Shown here piece by piece: positions 1 to 11,791 of a DNA stretch of 64,000 nt. Both the position numbers and the translations under genes were made by a program. The notes below the pieces were generated by a model that worked only from the letters and a program-made list of their open reading frames with translations, was not told the origin of the DNA and made no database searches. Positions within the stretch are counted from its first letter, which is position 1; every line of letters starts with the position of its first letter. Source of the stretch: Isoetes taiwanensis (Eukaryota; Streptophyta; Lycopodiopsida; Isoetales; Isoetaceae); assembly GCA_021234155.1 (NCBI GenBank), contig JAJEKV010000016.1, positions 18,973,501 to 19,037,500 on the forward strand. The letters run 5' to 3'.

Positions 1-598
1 ACCACGATGCTGAGAGCAGCCCTTCGTCGGCAGGCACACAAAGAACCGAATCCGCCGCCGGGGCCATGCACACCGGCGGGAAGAGGAGGAGGAGGAGCAA
101 GCCCCCAGCAGGTGGACGGCTGGGGCCTTCTGCGCCCAAGAAAAGGGCAAGGAGAAGGTCACCGAGTGGGCCGTGAGGAGAGGGCAGCCGGGGAGGAAGA
201 GGGAGCGCGGAGGAGGAGTCGGGCGCAGGAGCTGAGGATCTAAAAGAAAGAATCCATTTGTCCCCTCACGAACCCGCCGCCATCGAGGGAGCCTCACCAC
301 GAGAGGAGGAGCAGGAAGAAGGCGGAGGAGGAGGAAGAAGAACGTGAGGAAGGGCAGAACCAAGACCACCTTATCCAAGCAGGGTCCGAGCCACCTAAGG
401 TGGTAAAGAAGCGTATATGGGCGAAAGCGAGGCTTCGCTTTGAAGGAGGACCGCTTTACCAAATAAGCCTCAAGGCATACTAAGAATACCTTCGGCGGGT
501 GGACGCAGGTATAATGATTGGTATTGTTTCTGCAGAACGCCCAAATGGACAAGGAGGGGGGGCCGCCATAAAGAACCAGCCCAAGCCACGCCGCCGCC
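1..598. other. GC-rich tract with Arg/Glu/Lys-rich frames
   Basis: GC-rich, AGG/GAG-rich DNA that reads as low-complexity Arg/Glu/Gly-rich peptide in several frames; the first frame is 78 codons (7-243). No frame crosses the tract. It lies directly upstream of the histone H3-like relic and could be the remains of a long basic N-terminal tail, but codon periodicity alone cannot show that. I recognise no domain. Confidence 0.3.
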
Positions 599-599
599 G

Positions 600-924
600 G
601 CTGAGAAGCCCAAAAAGGTCCACCATGGACCTAATTCCCCAAGACGCCGGGTTTTTCGGGAGATTAAGCACTTTCAAGCGGTGCACTAATCTCCCTCGAT
701 TAGGGAAGCGCCGTTTGAGCGGCTTTATGGGGAGGTAATGATGAGTACGTCACCGACTATAGGGTGGCGTCCCCCTACAACTTCGGGTGTTGCAAGTGGC
801 CGCTGAGGCCGAGCTCACCCAGTTGTTCGAAGAAGGGAACCTCTGCGCGATCCACGCGAAGAGGGTGACCCTCATGCCCAAGGACATCCACTTGGCGCGT
901 CGCATCCGCAAGGAACGCCCTTGA
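600..924 (+). pseudogene. Histone H3-like relic (H3 or CENH3-like), frame-broken
   Basis: The histone-fold core of H3 can be followed through three frames. At about 651-735 one frame reads REIKHFQ, an in-frame stop, then IREAPFERLYGEV, matching the alphaN/alpha1 part of H3. A second frame gives [15 protein letters not shown] (loop 1). From 781 a third frame runs [30 protein letters not shown] and [11 protein letters not shown] to a stop at 924, matching alpha2, loop 2, alpha3 and the H3 C-terminus. RVTLM rather than RVTIM is common in centromeric H3 (CENH3), but the loop 1 length (52 nt) is close to canonical H3, so the class is open. The stop and frameshifts make it a pseudogene. There is no poly(A) tail, so I cannot call it a retrocopy. 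Confidence 0.75.
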
Positions 925-940
925 GGATGCAATTTTGTCA

Positions 941-1830
941 AACTAATGTAATTATTTTCCTATAAATATAAAGTTTTGTGTAAAACTGTGCAATAGATAT
1001 AAAGTAGGTGTAAAAAACATGTTTAAGTAATTAAATAGGAAAAGGAAATTAGAAAAAAAATTTTTAAAGGGGACCGAAATCGGGTCCCGTCGCCGAATCG
1101 CGCCTCATGACGACGCAGACCCCATCCGCGCGACGCCACCCGATTTCGCCAAATTTTAGCTAAGTCATGTCCAAATTAAGTAATAAAAGTTGCTAATTAA
1201 GTCAGAATCATGCTAGAAAGTCATATTAGCATCTTCTAACACCCTAAAATTTTTCCTAAAAGTTGAAATAACCCGAAATCGGGTCCCGTCGCGCCGAATG
1301 CGCCTGCGCTCGCGACGCAGACCCCATCCGCGCGACGCCACCCGATTTCGCCAGAACTTGCCTAGCTTGACCAAATTTGACCCAACAAACTGCCATGTAG
1401 TGTTTCTTGCCTTGTTTTGTTTAGAATTGCACTTCATGGTAGCTCATTTGGACACCCAAGGCCATAGATTTGGAGTCTTTCCCATCAAGAGCCTTTATGC
1501 ACGGAACCCGAGGCACCCCTAGTCTATAAAAGGGGCCCCATTTGTCATTTTCTTCCCATCAAAAGTGCTCCCAGCCCCTTTGGCGATTTTCTAGCTCCCT
1601 ACTTGTTTCCATCAGCCATTTTTTCACGACCATCTACGCTCAATGGCACCATCAAACTTTGTTAGATGGTACAATGATTCCAATCACATCCGTGAACTCC
1701 TCACGACCAAGCCTTTCATGTCTTCGATCATCTCTTTGATCTTCATGCCACCCTAACCAGAACTCCTTACTACTAATCGACATCATTTGTCAATATGATC
1801 AGCTCATTTTACAGGGGGAGGTCACTTGCC
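941..1830 (+). promoter_or_regulatory. LTR-like promoter region with TATA box
   Basis: AT-rich non-coding DNA with a strong TATA box, CTATAAAAGG, at 1524-1533, followed by a pyrimidine-rich leader (CATTTTCTTCCC). The pattern is typical of a plant LTR promoter and lies upstream of the gag-like relic at 1.9-3.2 kb. I could not fix LTR ends: no TG...CA pair, matching second LTR or primer binding site was found. It is not similar to the LTR at 9,071-10,707. Confidence 0.35.
1073..1352. repeat. Two direct copies of an ~80-bp hairpin-ended repeat
   Basis: Copy 1 (1073-1150) and copy 2 (1272-1352) share most of their sequence, including GACGCAGACCCCATCCGCGC. Each copy is bounded by an 11-bp inverted repeat, CGAAATCGGGT at one end (1075-1085; 1274-1284) and ACCCGATTTCG at the other (1138-1148; 1340-1350). 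Each can therefore fold back on itself. They lie 170-450 bp upstream of the TATA box. Confidence 0.8.
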
Positions 1831-1935
1831 ACCTAGGGGGGGAAATGGGTCTCCTTAGACACCCTTGCCCAAGCCATAGGTGGGGGATCTAGGGCAAGAG
1901 TAGGTTGTGGGATAGAACCAAAACATGCGGACTAC

Positions 1936-3182
1936 ATGACTGTAAGCATCATAGGCATAGATGCGTCTCAAACCCAGGCGACTTTAGCCTTATTCATGCA
2001 AGATAGAGCAATCAACCAACGGGCGAGCCGTCCCATTCAACCCTTGGATTTAGCTCCTCTCGACACTCGAAGGCAGCAGATAGGTATCCTCGAGATCAAA
2101 AAGCAGCGAATATTTAATACCATGGCTCTACATCGAAGCACCTAGACCGCAGGTCGAAAGGTGACTATGAGGAAGAAGAGGAAGAAAACCCAAGCTGGGA
2201 GATAAGCGAGGCAAGAAGGATGGAGAGGCGTATAGCTCAGCAACACGAGGGGCTAAGGCGAGATTTCGAACCGCCAATAGGTATCACGGCCCTCACCCCA
2301 AAGGATCATTGGCCGAGAGGAGTATATATTCGCCACCCACATCCTTAACCTTCCCTATTGCCAAGAGGAAAACCTCCTGATAGACGAGCTCCTAGGACTA
2401 ATGGGCACAGAAGGGTAGCGACTTCATCGACTACTCCTATCGGGGAGATCCCGAGGAGGTAGCCGAGCGACATTCCCACGCAGGGGAAACCATGCCGGAT
2501 ATCCAAGCGCACCAGCAGATAAAGGCGAGATGTTTCAAGAATAAAGAACCCGACATTCCAGAGGAGGAATTTCAGGAGATCCAAAGCAGGTTGTACAAGC
2601 CGGGAAGGGGCCCAAGTTCGAGCCGACCAGTCCGCTCCAGGAGCATGCGCGAGGCATCTAGTAGCATTAATCTAGAAAACGCAGCAACAATGTGGAGGGA
2701 CCACGAAGATCTTCAAAGAATAGATATCGTCGAGGGCGGCAAGGAAAAGGAAAGGCAATCGGAGCCACGGGGCCACATAGGGGTAAATCCTTTCGGGTAC
2801 TATCTTCGGCCCTTAGCCAAGGATGGGATGATAGTCTTTCACAAGGAGTTCAGCCTAAGAGGTGAAGAATCAGTGGCTCCTTATAGCTTTGCTGGGGTTT
2901 GGGCAAAGACGCCAAGATAGATGTGAATGGACCATGTTATACTCTTTTAAGAGAGCAAGTAGCACTTCACGCCTCGACTCAAGTAGGGGCCACCTCGGAG
3001 ATCGCGACTTGTCAATTGGTAGCGGCAACTGCGCCAGAACTACCAGCACCAGTGGCAAGAGCATTAGAGGGAGGGTCGGCGGCCAGAATACTGCAGAACA
3101 TGGGAAAGGGCACAGCATACAAGAAAATCAAGAACTTCTTCAAGCGACATCATTGATGGAAGAATTGTCTCATAAGATTTAA
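1936..3182 (+). pseudogene. Decayed retroelement-like ORF (gag-like, family not recognised)
   Basis: Coding-like sequence in shifting frames. A Glu/Arg-rich stretch near 2160-2330 includes EARRMERRIAQQHEGLRRDF. Next comes a frame 2492-2920 with EFQEIQSRLYKPGRGPSSSRP and a segment ending VNPFGYYLRPLAKDGMIVFH. After a frameshift near 2905 it continues as KDAKIDVNGPCYTLLREQ to a basic tail, KIKNFFKRHH, with a stop at 3154. Position behind an LTR-like promoter, charged composition and basic end suggest a gag or capsid-like protein, but I recognise no family. No zinc knuckle is visible. Confidence 0.4.
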
Positions 3183-3338
3183 GTATATTGTAATTCTTTC
3201 TTAAGTATTATCATGAAGTCTATTAAATGTATCCCTATATACTAATTAATGTACTACTATGATGTTGACCTATAAATGAAGTTTTCATATGAATTCTTTT
3301 GTGGCTAACAACAATTTAATTGTAAGCAATAATGATCA
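3183..3338. other. AT-rich spacer
   Basis: AT-rich DNA between the unrecognised ORF and the chromovirus gag. No ORF, LTR terminus or primer binding site could be recognised. Confidence 0.4.
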
Positions 3339-3445
3339 TTGCCTAACTTAATAACACGTATTAATGACCAATACTTGCGCAAAGAAGGAACAGGAAGCGT
3401 GGTCTCGGGACCAAAGACCGACCACGCAATTGGGTACCAAGGAAC

Positions 3446-4640
3446 TTGTTCGGCAGAGAGCAGGAAGACTTTGAGCAGGATATGTCACCAGAGGCAGTTA
3501 ATGCAAGGTTGGTACAGATGAGGAATCAGATGCAACATCTCATCAACTGGGCGACACCTCTCATGAATGCACAAGAAGATGGTCCTCCGCCTCCACCTTG
3601 TGTTCCGGGTGGTGACGAAGTCCCTCAGCAGGAAGGGGAGGGCAACCACGGCAACGTCAGGGACAAGAGACGAAGAAGGAGAACCAGGAGTCCATCATCA
3701 TCTAGTTCCAAACTCATCGATAGTTCTTCCAAAGGATCTACGGCTCTAGCTCCGACAGTGAGTCTGACACACCTAAGGCAAGAAAAAGGGCAAGAAAGAC
3801 GGATGACTATCAGAAAAAGGTGGATAGTGCTATGAGCAATGTGTGGAAGACAAGGAAGCTGGGCCAGTTTTCAGGGAAAGACAGATCAGGCATGGAGGCT
3901 GAAGCATGGCTGGATGAAATGGAAGAATTTGGCAACTCATACGGTATGAAAGACAAGGACATAGGGAAAGTTGCGACAGCTAACCTTATTGGACCGCAAG
4001 GATCCGTGGAAGGGATATGCTAAGTCCAACAATTTTCAAGAGGAATAATTGAGGGTTTAAGACCTTCAAAGAAGGCTTTCCTTAAGCACTATGTGCCGAG
4101 GTCTCATACTAGTAGACGATTCAGCGGTTTCTGAGGTTGAATTGAGGGGTACCTTATCGATGGCTAAGTATACGAAGAATTCATGAGACTTAGACTTCAT
4201 GTCGGGAGGAGTATCAAAGAAAGGCAAGCGGTGGACACCTATATTGAGGGGTTGAACAAGCAATATCAAGAGGCTTGTTAGAGCAATCAACCCAAGGTCG
4301 ATTCTGAGAGGCCGAAGACAAAGCTATAAGTTTGGAGGAGGCACCGGCAACTCCAGCAGAAAGAAGCGATCAACCTTAAGGGTAAGAGTTGAGAGGCGTG
4401 CTCGGGGACAATATCAGGGGTAAGCAATCAGCGGCCTACACCATCAGGGGCCAGCAGCAAAAGGTAAGGATAAGAGCAAAGCTTTTGGGGACCGTAAACC
4501 CGCAGAATGCATCGAGGGGAAGTGCTCTTAAGCCGTCTCCTAGGCAGTCTGCTTAGAAGGAAAAGAGACAGGAATGCATTGAGAAGAAGTTATGCTTCAG
4601 TGCTTCCGGCCGAGGGAGCACGAGAACACATGATTGCCCA
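3446..4640 (+). pseudogene. gag: gag of chromovirus 1 (capsid plus degraded zinc knuckle)
   Basis: The frame 3446-3835 gives an acidic/Pro-rich N-terminus. The frame 3820-4023 contains the retrotransposon gag motif around KLGQFSGKDRSG and AEAWLDEMEEF. Later capsid pieces appear in other frames to about 4340 (FLKHYVPRS, ERQAVDTYIEGLNKQY). Around 4560-4640 a broken zinc knuckle reads ECIEKKLCF...THDCP, where the second Cys and the His spacing of CCHC are damaged. At least four frameshifts or stops are needed to read through it. Confidence 0.7.
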
Positions 4641-4959
4641 TTCGTCATGCGGTCGGCCTTGGCGAGCTTATGGATTGGGACTCCCCAACGAAGCGGGCGA
4701 GGGCGATGAATGCCAGGAGGCCGGGGACTTCATAGATGGTGAGTGCCACATATGTGCAAACATTGAGTCGATGATATAGAGAATCGATCCAACGGTCATT
4801 GCGGTGAGGGAATCATAGATAGTAAGCCATATGTAGTCCTCATAGATACGTAGTAGCTCTCATAATTTTGCATCTCCTAGATTGGCAGCTCTAATGAAGA
4901 ACAAGGTATTGAAGTCTAAGCCAAGGCCAAGTAGCTATGGTAAAAGCGAGGCCATCCCA

Positions 4960-6690
4960 AGACACTAAGGGGAGGAGAATCATCTTTGACATAGACCTTA
5001 GTGGGGCTAAATGGCCGATGGGAGCGAAGTCATGGATATTGGAAGGTATGATCTTATTGTGGGGATGGAATTCTTGAAGCCCAGCTAAAGCGATGAATTG
5101 ATTGTGACCGAACGAAGTCACCATGTGACGGCACCAGGCAAGAAAGCAAATTGATAGTGAAAGGTAAGAAGCTAGAATCCCCTATGCGTTGTATTTCTTT
5201 GAAGCGACTAAGGAAGAGTATAGAAAGGAATAAGGTGGATTACATCTTGAGGATGGAATCAGTTGAGCGTGCAAGGGGATGGAAGTGACACAAAGGGAAA
5301 TCATTTGCCAGGGGCAAAGAATAGCAAGGCTTATTTCGTAATTCGGGGATGTATTTCGGATGAAATCCGGCGCCACCTTATTGTGGGTGTGGAATGTGAG
5401 ATCACATTGGCTCCGGATGGCCGATGTAAGGCGCCATATAGAATGAGCATCCCAGAATTGACGGAGCTCAAAAACAAACTGCGGAATTGCTCGAGCTTGA
5501 TTTATAAGAGCAAGTGTGTCTCCTTTGAACACCTATACTCTTTGTCAAGAAGAAAGATGGGAGCTTAAGAATGTGCATAGACTATCGCCAGCTCAATAAG
5601 CAGACGATAAAGAATAAGTATGCATTGCCAAGGGCGGATGACCTAATGGATCAGCTACAAGGAGCAAAGGTATTCTCTAAGATTGACTTAAGATCAGGAT
5701 ACCATCAGATAAGAATAAAGGAAGAGGACATCCATAAGACTGCTTTCAGAACGCGGTATGGTCATTTTGAGTTTACAGTAATGCCCTTTGGATTGTCCAA
5801 CGCTCCCGCAACGTTTATGCGCCTCATGAACGATATCTTCAGAGACTTCTTGGATGAGTTTGTTATTGTCTTCTTCGACGACATCCTAATCTACAGCAAG
5901 TCCCTTGAAGAGCATTGTCAGCATCTCAGGAAAGTGTTGGAGAAGTTGAGACGTCATAGGTTGTATGGGAAGCTCTCTAAGTGCCACTTTGCAACAGGCC
6001 GAGTGGAGTATTTGGGGCATGTGGTAACATCCGAGGGAATCTCCACAGATCCATCTAAGATTGAGGCAATAGTTGATTGGCCAGCTCCAAGGAATGTGGC
6101 AGAAGTAAGAAGCTTTCTCGGGTTGGCGGGATACTATAGAAAGTTCGTGAAGGACTTTGCTAAGTGGGTCCCCTCCATTTGGGACCTCACTAAGGCCAAG
6201 AAGATTAAGGATTGGGCTAGCCATTGGTTAGAGAAAGTCCAAGCTTCTTTTGAGAAGCTTAAAGAGGCCTTAACAACAGCACCGGTGCTTGTTCTCCGGA
6301 TCCGGAGTAAGGATAAGTTGATAGCAAACGGATGCAAGCAAGATAGCAACAGGGCGATCTTGATGCAAGAAGGAAGGGTAGTCGCCTACGACTCGAAGAA
6401 GAAGATGAACGACAGCCGAACAACGCTACCCAACCCATGATCGAGGAGCTGCTAGCCATTGTCGAGGGCATTGAGGATATGGAGGCATTATCTGGCGGGA
6501 AGGAAGTTTCAGTTGAATCTACGATCATGAGCCTTCGGTATCTTTTCACCCAGCCACTCCTCAACTTAAGGCAAAGGAGGTGGATGGAATTCCTTGAGGA
6601 GTATGATTTTGATATTATATATAAGCCCTGGTAAGCTTAATGTTGTAGCAGATGCCCTCTCCAGGAGACCATTTCAGACAAGGACGCATT
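4960..6690 (+). pseudogene. pol: Protease, reverse transcriptase and RNase H of chromovirus 1
   Basis: Protease: only the end is clear, with DLIVGMEFL near 5050. RT: the lead-in APYRMSIPELTELK lies in the frame 5263-5568, then a 289-codon frame (5571-6440) gives [50 protein letters not shown] and [15 protein letters not shown] replaces the usual YVDD or FIDD catalytic box and keeps both aspartates. RNase H follows in two frames ([40 protein letters not shown]) and ends with GKLNVVADALSRRP near 6663. RT alone is intact over about 290 residues; the rest is frameshifted. Confidence 0.9.
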
Positions 6691-6789
6691 GTAATGCGAT
6701 TTCCACTCTTTCGAGTGAGTTTGGCAAGAAGATTGAAGAGTCCTTGCCAACAGATGTAGACTTCAAGGAGGTATGGGAAAGTCTTTCCA

Positions 6790-8163
6790 AGGAAGCGAGC
6801 AGATATAAGGGCCGGGAAGCCTTCAAACATTATAAGAAGGAAGGCAACCTGTTGTATCACAAGCATAAGTTGTGTGTGCCCGAATCATCAGGGGTAAGGA
6901 AGTTAATTCTTCATGACACACATAACAGCCCAATAGCAGGGCATGCTGGCTTTATGAAAACCTATTTCAAGATTCGAAGTAGCTACTTACGCCGGTATGA
7001 AGAAGCGGGATAGCTGCATATATTCGGGATTGCCCGGTTGTCGGTGAGACCAAGGCAGCAAGCTAACCGGATTCCGGTGCTTTAGAGCCATTGGGGGTGC
7101 CAAATGCAAAGTGGGAGGTCATAAGCATGGATTTCATCACAGTCTCCCTAAAACTCTTCGAGGCAAGGATGCATTGATGGTTGTCGAGATAAGTTATCAA
7201 AGATGGCGATTTCGTGCCTTGCAAAACTAAACCGATTAATCGCATTAGATCTTGCAAAGTTATTTGTAAGGGAGATTTTTAGACTCCATGGCATGCCTCG
7301 GGAGATAATATCTGATAGAGATTCTAAGTTTATGAGTGCCTTTTGGCAGGATCTTTTAGCACCATTCGATGAACGAAGCTCTCCATGAGCACGGCATATC
7401 ATCCCCAAACAGATGGCGGACGGAAAGGACCAATGGGATCATTGAAGACATGCTCAAGCTATGTGTGGAACAAGCGGTCCAAGTGGGATGAGTACATTCA
7501 CTTGGTGGAATTAAGCCTACTAAAGGCCAAGCGAGGAGTCATCGGATGTCGCCTTTCATGGTGAACTACGGCTACCGGTGCTTAACCCAGGATACGGCAC
7601 AATCACCGTGTCCAAGGTAGAAGTATCCCAACAGATGTTAGGGGATATGCGGCAACTAGTAGAGGAAGTAAGGGGTTATTTATTGGCAGAAGAAGTCGGC
7701 AGTAAGAGTGTAGCCGGCAAGCCTGGGACCGTAAGGGGAGTTTAAAGGTGGGAGATCTGGATTTGGTTGAAGATCAAGGTGAAGCAAGCCAAGCCGCTGG
7801 ATTGGGAGCTGCAAGAAGCTTGCCCCTAGGTGGGCTGGGGCGTTCAAGATTCTAGAGAGAGTGGGCTCTCAAGCCTATAAGTTGGATCTTCCAGCCCATC
7901 TTAAGGTCCACAAGGTCTTCCACGAAGTTTATTAAAAGGCACAATCCTAACCACGAGGAGGTTTTGGATACTCCAACCTTGTTGGAAATGACGGAGGAGC
8001 AAGTAGAAATAGTGCCCGAGTTACTTCTTGATAAGTCATTCAAGAAGACTAGGAGGTCAGTTCCTCCAATACCGGTTAAGTGGAAGCACTTACCCGTGGA
8101 AGATCTGACGTGGGTATTGAAGCGGATTTGGAGAAGCAATACCCGAGTTTATGAAGGAGTTTG
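6790..8163 (+). pseudogene. pol: Integrase and chromodomain of chromovirus 1
   Basis: The N-terminal zinc-binding part is visible as KLILHDTHNSPIAGHAGF (6900-6950). The catalytic core is partly readable in 7203-7388 (ALDLAKLFVREIFRLHGMP, then EIISDRDSKF with the second catalytic Asp) and breaks at 7388. The C-terminal part is scattered over frames to about 7940 (LDLPAHLKVHKVFH). A chromodomain-like end in 7964-8163 reads PELLLDKSFKKTR, VKWKHLPVEDLTW. Frameshifts and stops at about 7015, 7388 and 7745 inactivate the gene. Confidence 0.85.
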
Positions 8164-9070
8164 ATGGGCTTAGTCGTCTCGGCTTGGTCGACCCCGAGCT
8201 TGCCGGTGGTTAGCTAGTATGTTGTAGTTAGCTTTGAGCCCGGGCGCATGCATTCTAGTTAGGAGGGTGCATGTGCCGTAACCTTGGATCGTGTGGCGAT
8301 GATGGGATACGCCTTTAGGGCATTCTCTAGGCCACACGCACAAAGAGGTGCGCATGACCATTAGGGTCATGTGAGTGTGAGAATGAGGCATGGTGGGCGA
8401 TGATGGGACATCGACGGATGATCTCTATGCCACGATGCGGCACGCACACCGGGCCGTAGGAGGGTCATGGTGAAGCTTAAGTGATCATCTTGCCGGATGA
8501 TGGGATCGTGAGACGTTCCCTAGCTGAAACCCTCGGGGGCATGATGCAGCTGGGGTGTACTTCGATCCCGGGATCGTGGTACAAGGTAGCACTCGATCAT
8601 GGGCAATGATGGGAGCATCTTAAATGATCCCTAAGCTCAAACCGAAAGGGCCATGATCTTGGGCAAGGTAGTAGGACAACCTTGAGCCAAAGAGTTCGGC
8701 TCAAGGAGGTAAGGGGTGGTCCCCTAAAACCACAAATTATTAACTAAACTAACGTAATGTGCTCCTTTTTGCGTGCAAGTAGAAGGAGGACCTCAACGAG
8801 GAGCGTTATTTAGAAGCTAGGGGAGCCATAATTTAGATTATGAACCCTAATAACTCTTATAATAATGTTTGAATTATCGTAGGAAATAACCGTGTTAAGG
8901 CTATATAATTTTGTATAAGTACAAATATAGCCTAAATTTTGACCTTTAACTAATAAAACTTGATTACTAAAGTAAAATTAAAGGTTATGACATGTTGTTT
9001 TGTTGCAGGTATAAGGTAGGTTCGTCACCTTAGCGCTTAATCGAGGACAAAGATTGTCCTAAGGGGAGAA
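8164..9070. repeat. Non-coding 3' region of chromovirus 1 with degenerate repeats and PPT
   Basis: No gene. A motif around GATGATGGGA recurs near 8296, 8400, 8497 and 8607, suggesting a degenerate tandem repeat of about 100 bp. An AT-rich part follows (8720-8990). The polypurine tract AAGGGGAGAA ends at 9070 next to the LTR. Confidence 0.5.
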
Positions 9071-10707
9071 TGTGACGGTCCAGGGGAATATACGCTATAA
9101 ATACGTATATTCCTGGATCCGTCACCATACAAGTCTATCATTCATAGCCTTGTATACCATAAGGGTGGCACTAGGGGGCATGGCCAAGTTATTCTCATAA
9201 CTTAGCCAACCATAGGTTAAGCCATTATCCATGTGGCCTTAACCTATTGGGGCACCGCCACACAAGACTCACCCGATTGGTGCCACGTGGCATCCTAGGT
9301 GGACCTAACTTATATAGGCATAAACCCTAACCCTAGACCTCTTTCCAGCCCTAGCACCCAAAGACTCACCTACTTGTTCGAACCCCGTTTGAACATCGCT
9401 CGCCAATGGCATAGGCTGGTGCAAAGAGCCAGCCAGGTAGGACCGTTCTTGGAGGAGGAACAAAGCTGACTTGTGAGTCAAGACCATGGAGGCGCTGGGA
9501 TCACGGAGGGAGAGCCTTGGGGAGGCAGGTATGTAGGATAGTAGTTGTGATAGCTTATCCGGAATTAGCATTCCAGATTTGCTAGTATCTTGTATCTAGA
9601 GTAGAGCCATCCTAGAGCCCATATTCAACATCTTAAACCCTAATCAAGGAACCCTAACTATTAGTTAGATTTGTATGATTAGGTTAAGATGTTCTTCTTA
9701 TGATTATTCTCATGATGGGACGATTATATGTTGATGGTTGATCATGTTTGCTCCTCTTGTATTGGGAAGGGGGTAGAGACCTAGGGCCATTTGTAGTATG
9801 TTCCTAGAGTAGATCCCTTAGTTCCTATTAGATGCGGTGTTTGTGCCAGAAGCCTCACCAAACTATTGAGGCTATGATATGACTCAGCACCGGATAACGG
9901 GCTAGAGGGAATGTGGAGGGAGGATCCCCGCCGAGTGGGGGGGAGGGGGATCCCATAGTGGGCTAGGCTTATGGTGGTCACTGCGTGGGCCGAGCATGGG
10001 TCCGACACCTCTGGGGCAATGGTGTTGCCCCGCCTCTCGAGAGTTGCAAGTGTTGGCTTGGCTCTCGTTTTGGGGTTCGGTCAGTGCAATGGGTGTGTCG
10101 CCACGATTCTCTAGCCTACGGCACCTCTAGACCACAGGAAGGGGAGATGCAACCCTTCCGCCTCATCCCGGACCGAGGGAGATGCAACTGGAGTAGTCCC
10201 GATGGGTGATGCCATGGGATTGCGTGATCCAGGAAGGCTAGAGTCCTGCGAGCCCGATCCAGCCCATCCGCAAAGTATGCGGGAGGGGCCGGATGGAGTG
10301 GTCAACCCTAGCCATTGTTCTATGCCCCCTCGCCATTGCCATGACTCGTCCCGCTCTATCTTGAGACCTAGCCGGTCAGTCACCCTCCTTACGAGTCTGA
10401 GCCGGGGTAGGAGCTCTCCTGTTTTATGGTTTGTGATTATCATCTATGCATTGGTTTATGTGCGATGCGCTACCCTCCGAGGTAGTATTTGTATATGTTT
10501 TATGCTAGTTCTGACGTGTTATCGCTTCCGCTGTTATAGGAGCCCATAGGGGAAGGGCGCGCAAGACACCTTCGTGTTCCCTCCCCGCACTAAGAGTTAC
10601 CTCGAGAGTGCGGGGTAGACGAAGGGCCCATGCGGTTGCTGAGCCGGATGGGGGATTTCCTGCCGGGTATACGGCTGGGCGCCGTATGTTTAGCAGGGAG
10701 CGTCACA
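9071..10707 (+). repeat. 3' LTR of chromovirus 1 (1,637 bp)
   Basis: Starts TGTGACG directly after the polypurine tract and ends CGTCACA, a perfect 7-bp terminal inverted repeat. A TATA-like TTATATAGGC sits at about 9309, followed by CATAAACCCTAACCC. No second copy exists in this window, so age cannot be estimated from LTR divergence. The downstream flank starts GAAAC, which would be the target duplication if the 5' end were known. Confidence 0.85.
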
Positions 10708-10769
10708 GAAACATTAAAGCTTACGAACTAAAACTATATTTTTATTATTTTGAAGAAACGGAACTGCTT

Positions 10770-11790
10770 TTTTATTCATATGATAGAAAGAATTACATCA
10801 ACGATCCCACATGGATCTTATAGGAAGTATTTCTGCATATACATGATATATAACGATCCCACATGGATCTTGTAGAAATTATTTCTGCACAGATTTCTTA
10901 CTAAAATACAAAAGAGTGAAAGAAAGAAAACAAATCAGTGTAAGAAGAGCAGCCTATCACTCTGCTCATAGAAGCTGCCACCGCTTCATGGATTCTGGTC
11001 CCTTGGCTCATACGCAAGTAAATCACTTGTGAACTGAATCATATCAAATGCTGCATTGTTGGGGTAAGCAGTCAACCTGGCTAGACAAAATATATGTCCA
11101 GCCGCCAGACTCCTCCCTCAAAAGCCGGGTGCAAGATGTATAGATATCTTCCCGCCTACACAGTAACCCTAGCCAACTAATCAATCCGAAACCAATCCTT
11201 GCAATCTATTTTGCATACAAACTAAGGAGCCCAAAAGTGCCTGGGTACCTAATCTTTTTCCTTAAAACACATTTTTGCCTTTCCCCCAGCAAGAAAAGGT
11301 AAAAATAAAACCAAAATGCTTTGCATAACAAGATGTTACCTCTTCAGATGAAGCTTACCCAACAAATCTAGAACATGAATTTGCTTCAACTTGAGACAAT
11401 TCAGGCTGCACAAATTCTATCCATCCCAGGTCGACCCAGACTCAAAGAAGTAACCCATCAGGGAAGGGCCTACCAAGCCTATCCCCCAAGTGATGGTTTA
11501 ATCCTTTGAGAACTGCAAGGAAGATAAGAAGAAATACAATCAAATCTGAACCAAGATTGAAGATCGAATATAGACTGCACTCCTGGAAAAACCGGAAAAG
11601 CCTTTGACAATCGATCTTGTCGTTAGAATGCATCTTGGCCTGGCATCCAGCCCCAAATCATTGCTCCAAGTCTCGCTGCTGATTCGGAAGCAGGGTGAGG
11701 CGGTGGTAGCCTCCCCTCTGCCACCGCATTAGCCGCTACCGCTTCAAGCTCATCCTCAATATGCATGATTGTGAAAGCTACCCAGAAGGA
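10770..11790 (-). repeat. Dispersed repeat, copy A (probable LINE-like 3' region)
   Basis: Resembles 19,795-20,830 in the same order: GATCC(C/T)NCATGGATC near 10,805 and 10,857 against 19,845; ACTAAAATACA near 10,902; GCAGTCAACCT...AGACNNNATAT...CAGCCNCCAGA near 11,071. On the minus strand the end carries TGAATAAAAAA, like a polyadenylation signal, so the repeat probably reads right to left. A short tandem duplication (ACGATCCCACATGGATCTT) lies at 10,801-10,870. Minus-strand coding traces at 11,442-11,760 (EDELEAVAANAVAEGRLPPP) match no family I can name. Confidence 0.55.

Positions 11791-11791
<1 letters not shown>

Larger units (their letters stand above)
3340..10707 (+). mobile_element. 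Ty3/gypsy chromovirus 1, 5' LTR not found
   Basis: Gene order is gag, protease, reverse transcriptase, RNase H, integrase, chromodomain, then a polypurine tract (CTAAGGGGAGAA, 9059-9070) and a 3' LTR. The chromodomain after the integrase places it in the chromoviruses. Most genes carry frameshifts and stops, so it cannot encode a full polyprotein. No 5' copy of the 1.64-kb LTR lies between 1 and 3,400; the left boundary is approximate and the element is 5'-truncated or rearranged. Confidence 0.85.

Noticed and set aside
499-738. 79-codon frame as a separate basic protein
   Set aside because: It overlaps the histone H3-like relic in another frame; the H3 match explains the sequence better.
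1-3200. 5' LTR of chromovirus 1
   Set aside because: I compared the region by eye with 9,071-10,707 and found no shared blocks; the TATA regions differ.
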